From the NCBI RefSeq assembly GCF_000227665.2, contig NZ_CP007030.1, positions 1,488,001 through 1,552,000 of the forward strand: a DNA stretch of 64,000 nucleotides. Reading direction: 5' to 3'. Shown here in pieces: positions 20,619 to 30,004 of this stretch. The translations under genes and the position numbers were made by a program. Source of the DNA: Thiomicrospira aerophila AL3 (GTDB taxonomy: Bacteria; Pseudomonadota; Gammaproteobacteria; Thiomicrospirales; Thiomicrospiraceae). A model generated the notes under the pieces. The model ran no database searches and was not told where the DNA came from. It was given only the letters and a program-made list of their open reading frames with translations. Each line of letters begins with the position of its first letter. Positions within the stretch are counted from its first letter, which is position 1.

Positions 20619-20624
20619 ATTATA
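20619..20624 (-). promoter_or_regulatory. probable -10 element of the rpsP operon
   Basis: A perfect TATAAT on the minus strand about 130 bases before rpsP. No good -35 is seen at 16-18 bases, so it is a tentative promoter. It would give a leader of about 125 bases holding both hairpins. Confidence 0.4.
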
Positions 20625-20683
20625 CCCGAAAATATTAATATAACCTAATGATTTATTGGGTAATTTATTAATGCGTTTTGCAG

Positions 20684-22066
20684 CTAGAGTTTAGGCATAC
20701 CGCCTAGGCCCTTACCCAGGCCTGGCGGCAACTTTCCAGCCATGCCACGCATCATGTTTTTCATGCCACCCTTAGACATTTTTTTCATCATTTTTTGCAT
20801 TTGTTCGAACTGTTTTAGCAGTTTATTGACATCTTGTACTTGCATACCCGAACCAGCCGCAATGCGTTTTTTTCGCGAGCCTTTCAATAAGGCAGGATGG
20901 GCGCGCTCCTGAGGCGTCATCGAGTTGATAATCGCTTCTAGGCGTTTAAATTCTTTTTCAGCCACACCGTCTTGCAACTGATTTTTGACTTGCCCCATGC
21001 CGGGTAATTTGCCCATTAAGCCGCCAATCCCACCCATATTCTGGATTTGTTGGAGCTGCTGACGAAAATCCTCCAAATCAAATTGACCGGTTTTTTGCAG
21101 CTTGCTGGCAAAGGCTTGTGCCTGCTTTTGATCAATTTTGCTTTCCGCTTCCTCAATTAGGCTTAACACATCACCCATGCCTAAAATACGACCGGCCATA
21201 CGATCGGGATGGAAGGGTTCCAAGCCATCGACCTTTTCACCCATACCAATAAACTTAATAGGCTTACCAGTAATTTCACGGATCGATAAGGCCGCACCAC
21301 CACGCGCATCACCGTCGGCCTTGGTTAATACGACACCTGTCAGCGGCAGGGCATCATGGAAGGCTTTAGCCGTATTAGCCGCATCTTGACCCGTCATGGC
21401 ATCGACAACGAACAGCGTCTCAATCGGTTTAACCGCTTGATGCAAGGCTTTAATCTCAGCCATCATGGCGTCATCTACATGCATCCGTCCGGCGGTATCC
21501 ACAATCAGCACATCTGCAAACTGCTTGCGCGCTTCCATACGTGCACGTTCAACAATGGCCACCGGATCTTCATTCGCATTTGAAGGCGAAAACTTAACAT
21601 TAATCTGGTTTGCCAAGGTTTCTAATTGCTTAATCGCCGCGGGACGATAAATGTCCGCTGACACCAGCATCACTTTTTTCTTTTCTCGTTCCGTTAACCA
21701 TTTGGCTAGCTTGGCCGCTGTCGTGGTTTTACCCGCACCCTGCAAACCCGCCATCATAATGACTGCAGGTGGCTCCACTTTAAAACTAAGCGGCTCCACT
21801 TGCTGGCCCATGGTTTCCGTTAACTGTTCACGAACAATCTTAATAAAGGCTTGCCCAGGATTAAGGGCCATTGATACTTCTTGACCGAGCGCACGATCTT
21901 GCACACGCGTAATAAAAGACTTAATCACAGGTAAAGCGACATCGGCCTCTAGCAAGGCGCGCCTCACATCGCGTAACGCATCTTTAATGTTGGATTCGGT
22001 TAGACGGCCCTGACCCTTCATGGCCTTAAATGTTTTGGCTAAACGATCCGATAAATTATCAAACAT
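20684..22066 (-). CDS. ffh: signal recognition particle protein Ffh
   Basis: The protein part of the signal recognition particle, a GTPase that brings nascent membrane proteins to FtsY. At 460 residues it is full length. The NG domain has GLQGAGKTTTAAKLA near residue 105, DTAGRMHVDD near 190 and TKADGDARGG near 248. The M domain from about 297 starts GMGDVLSLIEEAESK and is rich in Met near its end (EQMQKMMKKMSKGGMKNMM). Divergent from the ypjD-like gene, as in E. coli. Confidence 0.97.
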   Translation of the reverse strand: MFDNLSDRLAKTFKAMKGQGRLTESNIKDALRDVRRALLEADVALPVIKSFITRVQDRALGQEVSMALNPGQAFIKIVREQLTETMGQQVEPLSFKVEPPAVIMMAGLQGAGKTTTAAKLAKWLTEREKKKVMLVSADIYRPAAIKQLETLANQINVKFSPSNANEDPVAIVERARMEARKQFADVLIVDTAGRMHVDDAMMAEIKALHQAVKPIETLFVVDAMTGQDAANTAKAFHDALPLTGVVLTKADGDARGGAALSIREITGKPIKFIGMGEKVDGLEPFHPDRMAGRILGMGDVLSLIEEAESKIDQKQAQAFASKLQKTGQFDLEDFRQQLQQIQNMGGIGGLMGKLPGMGQVKNQLQDGVAEKEFKRLEAIINSMTPQERAHPALLKGSRKKRIAAGSGMQVQDVNKLLKQFEQMQKMMKKMSKGGMKNMMRGMAGKLPPGLGKGLGGMPKL

Positions 22067-22196
22067 AACACCCCACTCATCATCCTAACGTAAAATAATG
22101 CAATTATTTAATGCGCTAATTCGGTAATTTCTGTAAATTTAGTTATTATAGTGTATTAACCCTGCTATAAATAGATTAAAGGATTGAGCGACCATT

Positions 22197-22991
22197 ATGA
22201 TTAGCATTATGACCGCCATTATGGCCAGTGCGATGTATTTGCTAAGCAGCTATTATTTAAGCCGTTGTATTCGCGGTGACATTCCTGCCGGCACATCATT
22301 ACGCGTACCCATCCTGGTTGCGGCTTCAATGGGTCTGGTTCTCCATACCATGAGCCTAACGCTTAATCTATTTACCCAAGAGGCCATGTTGTTTAGCTTT
22401 GGCAATGCGCTATCTCTGATTGGCTGGATTGGCGTGTTTTCTCTCCTACTGATCAGTTTAAATAAACCCACCGAAACCCTTGGTGTATTTATTTTTCCGC
22501 TGGGCGCAATTGTGACCTTTATGCCATATTTATTTGATACAACCAGTACCATTAGTTACGCACTGGGCTCACACATTGTAATTTCTGTATTTGCTTACAG
22601 CCTGTTAGGGCTCGCAGCAGCACAAGCCATTTTATTTTCTATTCAAGAAAAACGCTTCCAGCAACGTAAACTATCGCAACTGATCCACGCCCTACCACCC
22701 CTACAAATGATGGAAAAAACCCTCGTGCAATTAGTGGTCATTGGTTTTATTGTACTCAGTTTTGGTATTGCCAGTGGCGCCTACTTTATTGAGGATTTCT
22801 TTGCTCAAAAACTGGCTCATAAAACTTTTTTCTCGTTACTAGCTTGGTTTACCTATGCCTATTTCTTAATCGGTCATTATCGATTTGGATGGCGAGGGCA
22901 AACTGCCGCTAAATTCACTTTGGGCGCATATGTTTTCTTACTCATGAGTTTTATCGGCACGCAGTTGATACTGATGGGTATTCAACACTAG
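22197..22991 (+). CDS. cytochrome c assembly/CcsA-like inner membrane protein (YpjD family)
   Basis: A 264-residue protein with about eight membrane segments of the CcsA/HemX-like superfamily. Conserved pieces include SHIVISVFAYSLLGLAAAQA near residue 125 and a C-terminal THxxF-like segment HKTFFSLLAWFTYAYFLIGHYRFGWRG. In E. coli ypjD likewise lies between ffh and the corB homologue. A role in haem handling is suggested by the family but unproven. Spaced 55 bases from the next gene, likely co-transcribed. Confidence 0.83.
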   Translation: MISIMTAIMASAMYLLSSYYLSRCIRGDIPAGTSLRVPILVAASMGLVLHTMSLTLNLFTQEAMLFSFGNALSLIGWIGVFSLLLISLNKPTETLGVFIFPLGAIVTFMPYLFDTTSTISYALGSHIVISVFAYSLLGLAAAQAILFSIQEKRFQQRKLSQLIHALPPLQMMEKTLVQLVVIGFIVLSFGIASGAYFIEDFFAQKLAHKTFFSLLAWFTYAYFLIGHYRFGWRGQTAAKFTLGAYVFLLMSFIGTQLILMGIQH

Positions 22992-23046
22992 CAACTGAAC
23001 AAAAAGCCGCTATAATGAAATTTCTTTTTTAAGGTTAGGCACCGTC

Positions 23047-24333
23047 TTGAACGATATATCGCTCATCGCACTCTTTATCATCCTCATTATTCTTATTATT
23101 CTATCAGCACTATTTTCCAGTTCTGAGACCAGTATGATGGCACTCAATCGCTATCGTCTCAAACATCAAGTTAATAATGGCCATAAAGGAGCTATGCGGG
23201 TCGAAAAACTACTCGCGCAACCCGATCGGCTGCTTGGCGTCATTTTACTCGGTAATAATTTTGTCAATATTTTTGCCTCGTCTATCGCTACCATTATTGC
23301 ACTGCGCCTAATGGGTGAACCGGGCATCGCAATTGCAGCAGGCCTGCTGACACTGATTATTTTAATTTTTGCTGAAGTAGCACCCAAAACCCTGGCTGCG
23401 CTCTATCCTGAAAAAATAGCCTATCCGGCCGCGTTTTTATTACTGCCATTACTCAAGCTACTCTGGCCTATCGTATGGTTTGTAAATCTTGTCGCCAACG
23501 GCTTTTTAAAGCTATTTAAAGTTGAAGTTCGCAAAACTAAACAGGACCACTCTCTCAGCCAAGAAGAACTGCAAACCCTGATTGATGAAGCAACCGGACA
23601 ATTGCCACAGCATTATCGTGACATGTTAGGCAGTATTTTGCGTTTAGAAAGCGTCACCGTTGAAGATGTCATGATTCCCAAACAGGAAATTTATGGTGTC
23701 GACACCGAACAGCCCTTTGAAGATTTCTTGAAAGACCTGCAAAAGTCCTCCTACACCCGTATTCCGCTTTATCGCGGCTCTATGGATGATGACTTGGTGG
23801 GTATTTTAAATCTAAGACGCGCCCTGCCGACGCTAATGCGTGATGATATTAGCTTAAAGGATATTATTAAACTGACCCGACCGGCTTATTTTGTACCCGA
23901 AACCACGAGTCTTAACACGCAACTGGCCAACTTTAATAAAAACAAACGCCGCATGGCCTTAATCGTTGATGAATATGGTGAGCTGCAAGGCTTACTCACG
24001 GTTGAAGATTTGCTTGAAGAGATTGTTGGCAAACTCTCAACCGATGCCCGTGCTAAAGAAGCCGAAAATATTGCGATCCATGCCGATGGCTCCATGACAG
24101 TCGATGCGGCGGAATTTATTCGTGATCTTAACAAAACCTACTTCTTGAATTTACCCACAGATGGCCCGAAAACCCTGAACGGTTTAATTCAAGAACAGTT
24201 AGAAACCCTCCCTAATAACGGCACCTGCATTCGGGTAGGCAACTATTGCCTAGAGGTTCTAGAAGTCTCTCAAAACGCGATTGAATCGATTAAATTATCT
24301 ATCATCGACCCTAAACTTGAACGTAACGAGTAA
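23047..24333 (+). CDS. CorB/CNNM-type transporter with CBS domains (YfjD family)
   Basis: A 428-residue membrane protein: DUF21/CNNM domain with about four membrane segments in residues 1-180 (including SALFSSSETSMMALNRYRLK and LLGVILLGNNFVNI), a pair of CBS domains about 205-330 (TVEDVMIPKQEI, ALIVDEYGELQGLLTVEDLLEEI) and a CorC/HlyC domain about 345-425. Members have been linked to magnesium and cobalt efflux. The start is a TTG with an AAGG stretch upstream. It follows the ypjD-like gene as in E. coli. Confidence 0.88.
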   Translation: MNDISLIALFIILIILIILSALFSSSETSMMALNRYRLKHQVNNGHKGAMRVEKLLAQPDRLLGVILLGNNFVNIFASSIATIIALRLMGEPGIAIAAGLLTLIILIFAEVAPKTLAALYPEKIAYPAAFLLLPLLKLLWPIVWFVNLVANGFLKLFKVEVRKTKQDHSLSQEELQTLIDEATGQLPQHYRDMLGSILRLESVTVEDVMIPKQEIYGVDTEQPFEDFLKDLQKSSYTRIPLYRGSMDDDLVGILNLRRALPTLMRDDISLKDIIKLTRPAYFVPETTSLNTQLANFNKNKRRMALIVDEYGELQGLLTVEDLLEEIVGKLSTDARAKEAENIAIHADGSMTVDAAEFIRDLNKTYFLNLPTDGPKTLNGLIQEQLETLPNNGTCIRVGNYCLEVLEVSQNAIESIKLSIIDPKLERNE

Positions 24334-24337
24334 ATAC

Positions 24338-25150
24338 ATGCCTATCCACCCTTTTACAGATAACCAGGCCTGGTTAGCATTACAACAGCAAATTCGCCTC
24401 CTTGGCCAGCAAGAAATTCAACAACGCTTTCAGCAAGTCAGTGCCAGTCACAAGCAAGACGGTAGTCTGTTAACTGAAGCAGATACCGCAACGCAGGCTG
24501 CGGTGAAAGCTTATTTAGCTACCAACTGGCCTCAATTCGCTTTTCTAGGTGAGGAATCCGACCTGACTAGTCAACAAGCAGCTTTAGAGTCATCGCAGGG
24601 ATGCTGGGTACTCGATCCGGTCGATGGTACCACCAATTTTGCCCATGGCATTGATGTCTATGCACTGTCTTTGGCGCTGGTCATTGAAGGACAAGTCGTA
24701 GCAGGCCTGGTATATGACCCCGCCCGTGATGAGCTTTTCCATGCACGTTTGGGTCAAGGGGCCTTTTGCAATGATCGCCCTTTAAACCAAGCTAGCTGCA
24801 CGATTAAGCAGTTGCATAAAGCTGTCGGTATTGTGGATTTTAAACGCTTAGATACAACCATGGCATCTGCCCTCGCGACTGAACCGCCCTATGCATCGCA
24901 ACGTAGCTTCGGCTCGGTAGCACTCGACTGGTGCTGGATTGCCGCAGGACGAGGTGAGCTCTACCTTCATGGTAGCCAAAGTCTATGGGATTATGCTGCA
25001 GGCTGGCTAATTTTAAGTGAAGCGGGCGGTCAAAGTGCCACACTGGCAGGTGAACAGGTTTTTATACCTAGTTTAACAAAACGCTCTGCTATTGCTGCCA
25101 CCACTCCAGAGTTATTTAAACAGTGGCAAACACACCTGTGCCAAATTTAG
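24338..25150 (+). CDS. inositol monophosphatase family phosphatase
   Basis: About 270 residues. Metal-binding motifs of the family are clear: GEES near residue 72, WVLDPVDGTTNFAHG near 92 and SLWDYAAGWLILSEAGG near 220. Substrate cannot be told from sequence; SuhB, CysQ and HisN are all possible, and the presence of a his cluster makes histidinol-phosphate worth testing. The ATG at 24338 starts 4 bases after the corB-like stop; a longer in-frame reading overlaps that gene and is rejected. Its stop overlaps the radA stop on the other strand by 4 bases. Confidence 0.85.
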   Translation: MPIHPFTDNQAWLALQQQIRLLGQQEIQQRFQQVSASHKQDGSLLTEADTATQAAVKAYLATNWPQFAFLGEESDLTSQQAALESSQGCWVLDPVDGTTNFAHGIDVYALSLALVIEGQVVAGLVYDPARDELFHARLGQGAFCNDRPLNQASCTIKQLHKAVGIVDFKRLDTTMASALATEPPYASQRSFGSVALDWCWIAAGRGELYLHGSQSLWDYAAGWLILSEAGGQSATLAGEQVFIPSLTKRSAIAATTPELFKQWQTHLCQI

Positions 25151-26511
25151 CTGATAGCCGCCAACGCCTCAGCTAAACTGTCCACACCAATAACCTCAAT
25201 ATTTTGTGGCAAGGGTTTGGGTAGATTAGCTTTAGGCACGATGGCACGCTTAAATCCGTGTTTAGCCGCTTCCATAATACGTTCCTGACCACTGGGCACC
25301 GGGCGAATTTCACCTGACAAACCCACCTCCCCAAAGACTAGCCATGAGCCATCAAATACGCGATTACGTAGGCTAGATAAAATAGCTAATAGCAAGGCTA
25401 AATCGCTACTCGTTTCAGACACTTTGATACCACCCACGACATTAATATACACATCTTGATCCGCTGCTTGAATGCCACCATGTCGCTGCAATACCGCCAA
25501 TAACATCGCGATACGATTGCCATCAATACCCACACTAACGCGCCGCGGCTGTCCAAAAGGCGATTCTGCGACCAATGCTTGCAGCTCTATAAGCAAGGGT
25601 CTCGACCCTTCCCAAATAACCGTCACCACTGAACCTGGCGCCGGAGTTGAGCGCCGCGATAAGAAAATCGCTGACGGGTTTTTAATTTGCTTTAAACCTA
25701 ACTCAGTCATCGCAAATACACCCAGCTCATTCACAGCCCCAAAACGATTCTTTATCGCGCGCAACGTTCTGAATCGACTATCGGACTCACCCTCTAAAAA
25801 CAATACTGAATCAACAATATGCTCTAATACTCGCGGGCCGGCCACCTCACCGGTTTTAGTTACGTGCCCCACAAGAAAAATGGCAATATTATTTTGTTTA
25901 GCAAAACGGGTTAAATAAGCAGCAGATTCCCGAACCTGACTTACCCCACCGGCTGCTGCACCTAACTCGGCAATCTGCATCGTTTGAATAGAATCGATAA
26001 CCATAACTTGCGGACGTTCAGTTAACGCCAATTCAGTAATACGCTCTACTTCTGTTTCAGCTAAAAATCGCATACTATCAAGCGGCAATTGCATGCGCTG
26101 ACCTCGCATTACAATTTGAGAAAGTGATTCTTCACCTGACACGTAGAGCACAGTATGTTGCATTGAAATCTGCGCTAACACCTGAATCAGCAGTGAAGAC
26201 TTACCCACCCCAGGATCGCCGCCAAGCAAAATAACCGAGCCCGATACAATCCCCCCACCTAACACCCTGTCCAATTCAGACATCGTTGAACTTAAGCGGG
26301 GTATTGCCGCTAAATCAACCTCATTTGCAGTCACAATCATTGAGGCTTGCGTGCCACTGTAACCTTTAGCCACCGGTTTTTTGCCGGTTTTTGCAGTCAC
26401 AACCTGCTCAACCAAGCTATTCCATGCACCACAATCCGGACACTGACCCTGCCATTTAGCTTGAACCGAGCCGCATTCGGTACATGCATATTCCAATTTT
26501 GTTTTAGCCAT
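25147..26511 (-). CDS. radA: DNA repair protein RadA
   Basis: RadA promotes branch migration during recombination. About 454 residues: a C4 zinc finger at the start (CTECGS and CPDCGAWN), a RecA-like ATPase with Walker A GGDPGVGKSSLL near residue 90 and the RadA-specific KNRFGAVNELGVF near 250, and a Lon-like C-terminal domain (FGEVGLSGEIRPV near 375). The ATG at 26509-26511 (MAKTKLEYA) is the standard start; the 14-codon extension upstream is rejected. Confidence 0.95.
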   Translation of the reverse strand: MAKTKLEYACTECGSVQAKWQGQCPDCGAWNSLVEQVVTAKTGKKPVAKGYSGTQASMIVTANEVDLAAIPRLSSTMSELDRVLGGGIVSGSVILLGGDPGVGKSSLLIQVLAQISMQHTVLYVSGEESLSQIVMRGQRMQLPLDSMRFLAETEVERITELALTERPQVMVIDSIQTMQIAELGAAAGGVSQVRESAAYLTRFAKQNNIAIFLVGHVTKTGEVAGPRVLEHIVDSVLFLEGESDSRFRTLRAIKNRFGAVNELGVFAMTELGLKQIKNPSAIFLSRRSTPAPGSVVTVIWEGSRPLLIELQALVAESPFGQPRRVSVGIDGNRIAMLLAVLQRHGGIQAADQDVYINVVGGIKVSETSSDLALLLAILSSLRNRVFDGSWLVFGEVGLSGEIRPVPSGQERIMEAAKHGFKRAIVPKANLPKPLPQNIEVIGVDSLAEALAAIS

Positions 26512-26540
26512 CCTATTCGCCCATCCTAGGTCAAAAAATA

Positions 26541-26565
26541 AAAAACCCGCCAAAGCGGGTTTTTT
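26541..26565 (-). terminator. rho-independent terminator of the petABC operon
   Basis: CCCGC and GCGGG pair around CAAA, flanked by five A and five or six T residues, 18 bases past the petC stop. It lies between petC and radA, both minus, so it separates the two units. Confidence 0.88.
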
Positions 26566-26582
26566 GTCAACAGCCTATCGAT

Positions 26583-27251
26583 TTACTTTACATCACGCCA
26601 ATATTCGCGCTTGAGTAAATAAGTTAGGATTAACAATACAAACAGGAAAGCGATTACTTTCCAACCTAAATCCCAACGTTGAACCTTTGAGGGCTCACCG
26701 ACATAGTCCATAAAGTTAACCAAATCGGTGGTGAACTGGTCAAACTCAGCTTCAGTGGCATGGCGTCTAACACCCTCTAGAACATTAGGCATAGAGGTAC
26801 CTTCAAGCACCTTATTGTTCCAACTGCCATCTTCTTGCTGATAATAGCCACGAATAAAGGTATAGATATAATCATTACCCTTAGCACGCGTCATCACCGA
26901 CAGATCGGGAGCCTTAATCCCAAATAAAGCCTCTGAAACACCGTCCTCCATCCAGGTAGTCATGTAATCGACGGGTAGACGCTGATCATAAGACAACAGA
27001 CTAACGACTTCCTCTTCAGTCCAACCCAAGTCACGCGCTACACGGTTATAGCGCATAAGTCCAGCTGAGTGACAAGCCATACAGTAGTTTACAAAATGAA
27101 CAGCACCTCTTTGCAGCGACTCAGTGTCACGGACATTATTGTGCACCTTCTCAAGTTCAATGTTATAGCCGCCTGCTGCTTGAACATTCAAGCTAAAACC
27201 AGCCATCACCGTAAGGCTCACTAATGCCCAATTTTTAATTGTTTTTATCAT
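26583..27251 (-). CDS. petC: cytochrome c1 of the bc1 complex
   Basis: Haem c subunit that passes electrons from the Rieske protein to soluble cytochrome c. 222 residues: a signal peptide ending near VQAAG, the haem motif CMACH near residue 57, the axial-ligand region around TMPNVLEG (Met) near 150 and a C-terminal membrane anchor (VIAFLFVLLILTYLLKREYW). Overlaps petB by 4 bases. Last gene of petABC. Confidence 0.95.
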   Translation of the reverse strand: MIKTIKNWALVSLTVMAGFSLNVQAAGGYNIELEKVHNNVRDTESLQRGAVHFVNYCMACHSAGLMRYNRVARDLGWTEEEVVSLLSYDQRLPVDYMTTWMEDGVSEALFGIKAPDLSVMTRAKGNDYIYTFIRGYYQQEDGSWNNKVLEGTSMPNVLEGVRRHATEAEFDQFTTDLVNFMDYVGEPSKVQRWDLGWKVIAFLFVLLILTYLLKREYWRDVK

Positions 27252-28492
27252 GCTGTAACCCTCTCTGGTACTGGCTTGGTTTTTTCATGCGCCGAGGTAA
27301 ATGGCAACAGAATAAAGAAAGCAAAATACAAGATAGTAAATACCTGCGCTAGCTTGGTATAAAGCGGTGTAGCGGGCAAACCACCTAACACGCCCAACAC
27401 AATAAAGCTTATGAACAACATGGTTAACAGGATTTTATACGAGTTACCACGATAACGAATCGAACGTACTTTACAACGATCTAACCACGGCATCGCAAAC
27501 AACACTGCAATCGAAAGGCCCATAGCTAATACCCCAAGGAATGGCTCAGGTACCGCACGCAAAATAGCATAGAACGGGGTGAAATACCAAACGGGAACAA
27601 TGTTTTCTGGTGTCTTTAATGGGTCTGCTGGTTCAAAGTTTGGCGCTTCGATGAAGTGACCACCGCCCTCTGGCGCATAAAACACAATAAGGGCAAACGC
27701 AATTAAAAACAGCGTCGCGCCAAACGAATCTTTCACCGTATAGTAAGGATGGAAGGCTACGCCATCTAAAGGAATTCCGTTTTCATCTTTGTGCTTTTTA
27801 ATATCAATCCCATCTGGGTTGTTCGATCCCACCTTGTGCAAAGCTACAATATGCATAAACACTAGGATCACTAACACCAAGGGTAGGGCAATCACATGTA
27901 AAGCAAAGAAGCGGTTCAGCGTTGCATCAGAAATAATGAAGTCACCACGAATCCAGGTGGCTAAATCAGGACCAATAAATGGAATGGTTGAGAACAAGCC
28001 GATGATAACCTGGGCACCCCAATAGGACATCTGCCCCCAAGGTAACATGTAACCAAAGAACGCCTCTGCCATCAATACCACAAAGATTAACATCCCAATC
28101 AACCACACTAGTTCACGTGGTTCTTTATAAGAACCATAGAGTAGCGCTCGTGTCATATGCAGGTAGATTACAATAAAAAAAGCTGATGCACCCGTGGTAT
28201 GGATATAACGGATCAACCATCCCCACTCCACATCACGCATAATGTATTCGACCGAATTAAACGCATAGGCTGCATCAGGTTTATAACTCATTGTTAACCA
28301 TATGCCCGATACGATCATAATCACCAGCGTTAATAACGCAAATGAACCAAAAAAATACCAAAAGTTAAAGTTCTTAGGTGCATAGTACTCAGCTACATGT
28401 TTGTTCCATGTATCTATAAGTGGATAGCGGTCGTCTACCCACTTTAACAAACCACCTGGTTCGTTAGTCTTTGATGTCTGTAATTCTGACAT
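27248..28492 (-). CDS. petB: cytochrome b of the bc1 complex
   Basis: Membrane core of the quinol-cytochrome c reductase. 414 residues with eight membrane segments. Haem-ligand helices show GWLIRYIHTTGASAFF and YLHMTRALLYGSY (helix B) and RFFALHVIALPLVLV (helix D); the Qo-site PEWY-type motif appears as VPVWYFTPFYAILRAVP. Overlaps petA by 1 base and petC by 4 bases, so the three are translationally coupled. Confidence 0.97.
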   Translation of the reverse strand: MSELQTSKTNEPGGLLKWVDDRYPLIDTWNKHVAEYYAPKNFNFWYFFGSFALLTLVIMIVSGIWLTMSYKPDAAYAFNSVEYIMRDVEWGWLIRYIHTTGASAFFIVIYLHMTRALLYGSYKEPRELVWLIGMLIFVVLMAEAFFGYMLPWGQMSYWGAQVIIGLFSTIPFIGPDLATWIRGDFIISDATLNRFFALHVIALPLVLVILVFMHIVALHKVGSNNPDGIDIKKHKDENGIPLDGVAFHPYYTVKDSFGATLFLIAFALIVFYAPEGGGHFIEAPNFEPADPLKTPENIVPVWYFTPFYAILRAVPEPFLGVLAMGLSIAVLFAMPWLDRCKVRSIRYRGNSYKILLTMLFISFIVLGVLGGLPATPLYTKLAQVFTILYFAFFILLPFTSAHEKTKPVPERVTA

Positions 28493-29106
28493 TACGCGAG
28501 TCCTCCTTCTTCGACTTCTTCACCGATTCTGACGACGGTTTCAGATAAGTAGCCATGCATTGGAATTTCAAGGTTGGTCGGTGCAGGTACGGCTCTAAAC
28601 ACGCGTCCCGCTAAGTCAAAGCTTGAACCGTGACAAGGGCAAAAGAAGCCACCTCGCCATCCAGCAGCCATATCAGGTGAGTTGGGCGCTGGACGATACA
28701 AAGGTGAACAGCCAAGGTGGGTACAAATACCCACCACAACTAGATATTCCGGCTTGATTGAGCGAGTAGGATTTTTAGCATAGGCCGGTTGTTCAGAGTT
28801 ATCTGACATAGGATCACGAACTACATCATCCAATGCGGCCAATTGTTCTAACATGGCGGGGGTTCTTCTTACCACCCATACTGGCTTCCCGCGCCAGTTC
28901 ACTGTCAGCATTTGCCCCGGTTGCATTTGACTAATATCCGCATTAACCGGCGCACCCGCCGCTTTGGCCCGCTCACTTGGCTGCCAAGAACCCACAAATG
29001 GCACAGCTACAAAAGCTGCACCGACCGCGCCAACAACGCCTGTTGCACCCGCCAGAATCTGACGACGCTTTAAATTTGGTGTTTCAATTACTTTCGTTTC
29101 AGACAT
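28492..29106 (-). CDS. petA: Rieske iron-sulfur subunit of the bc1 complex
   Basis: Carries the 2Fe-2S cluster of the bc1 complex. About 204 residues. The N terminus has a Tat-like segment (LKRRQILAGATGVVGAVGAAF) serving as membrane anchor. Cluster ligands are in CTHLGCSPLY and CPCHGSSFDLAGRVF. I chose the ATG at 29104-29106 because AGGAAG lies 8 bases before it; two ATGs upstream are too close to or before that site. First gene of petABC. Confidence 0.95.
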   Translation of the reverse strand: MSETKVIETPNLKRRQILAGATGVVGAVGAAFVAVPFVGSWQPSERAKAAGAPVNADISQMQPGQMLTVNWRGKPVWVVRRTPAMLEQLAALDDVVRDPMSDNSEQPAYAKNPTRSIKPEYLVVVGICTHLGCSPLYRPAPNSPDMAAGWRGGFFCPCHGSSFDLAGRVFRAVPAPTNLEIPMHGYLSETVVRIGEEVEEGGLA

Positions 29107-29245
29107 AGTCATGACTTCCTCATGGCTCAAAATTGAACAGCTATTCTACCTAAGCGATTGAAATAGTTGTATATATAAATCTTTATAGTGCAATTAAAAT
29201 AATCTATCCTGATAAATTAATAAAGCTAAGCTATTGTTTTACAAG

Positions 29246-29989
29246 CTAAACCGGGTTTACCAGATTCACAAATTCACAATCAATTGTGAATTTTTCCTTG
29301 ATATGCTCTGCCAAGGTCGCCACGCCCCAGGTTTCGGTTGCATGATGTCCTGCCGCAAGGTAGTGAATCTTACCCTCTATTGCACTATGAAAAGTTTGCT
29401 CAGATACCTCACCACTGATATATACATCCGCTCCCCATAAGATGGCTTGGTCAATCATATTTTGCGCACCGCCCGTGCACCAGGCAACAGAGCTAACCTG
29501 CTCTGGCCCCCCGGGCAAATGAAGTGGTTCGCGTAATAATAATTGCTCAACGCGCTGCTTAAATGAGTCAATGGATTCAGGCATGGCTAGACGCCCTAAT
29601 CTTAGCAGGCCTGGTTGCGGTGTTACGTCAACCAAATTGAGCTTTTGACCCAAAACCGCATTGTTACCCAACTCTGGGTGTGCATCGAGCGGAAGATGAT
29701 AAGCGATTAAGTTTATATCGTGTGCCAACAGCTTTTTGAGCCTTTGGCGTTTCATGCCACATATTTCTGGTGCCTCATTGCGCCAAAAATAGCCGTGATG
29801 AACAATGATTGCATCTGCTTGATGAGCAATGGCATAATCAATGAGCGCTTCTGACGCTGTCACACCGGTAATTATTTTTCGTAATTGACCGGTACCTTCA
29901 ACCTGCAGCCCATTCGGGGCATAATCTTTAAATTGATCTATCGCTAAGTAATCAGCTAAATAATCTATCAGAGTTTGTCTTGCCAACAT
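29246..29989 (-). CDS. Nif3-like dinuclear metal centre protein (YbgI/DUF34 family)
   Basis: A 247-residue member of the Nif3/YbgI family, which forms hexameric rings with two metal ions per subunit. Metal ligands are in IIVHHGYFWRN near residue 63 and, toward the end, AAGHHATETWG near 215; YHLPLDAHPELGNN near 97 is also typical. A GTP cyclohydrolase or repair role has been proposed for relatives but function is unsettled. It follows hisC by 15 bases and may share its transcript. Confidence 0.88.
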   Translation of the reverse strand: MLARQTLIDYLADYLAIDQFKDYAPNGLQVEGTGQLRKIITGVTASEALIDYAIAHQADAIIVHHGYFWRNEAPEICGMKRQRLKKLLAHDINLIAYHLPLDAHPELGNNAVLGQKLNLVDVTPQPGLLRLGRLAMPESIDSFKQRVEQLLLREPLHLPGGPEQVSSVAWCTGGAQNMIDQAILWGADVYISGEVSEQTFHSAIEGKIHYLAAGHHATETWGVATLAEHIKEKFTIDCEFVNLVNPV

Positions 29990-30004
29990 CGTTATTCACT
30001 CCCT

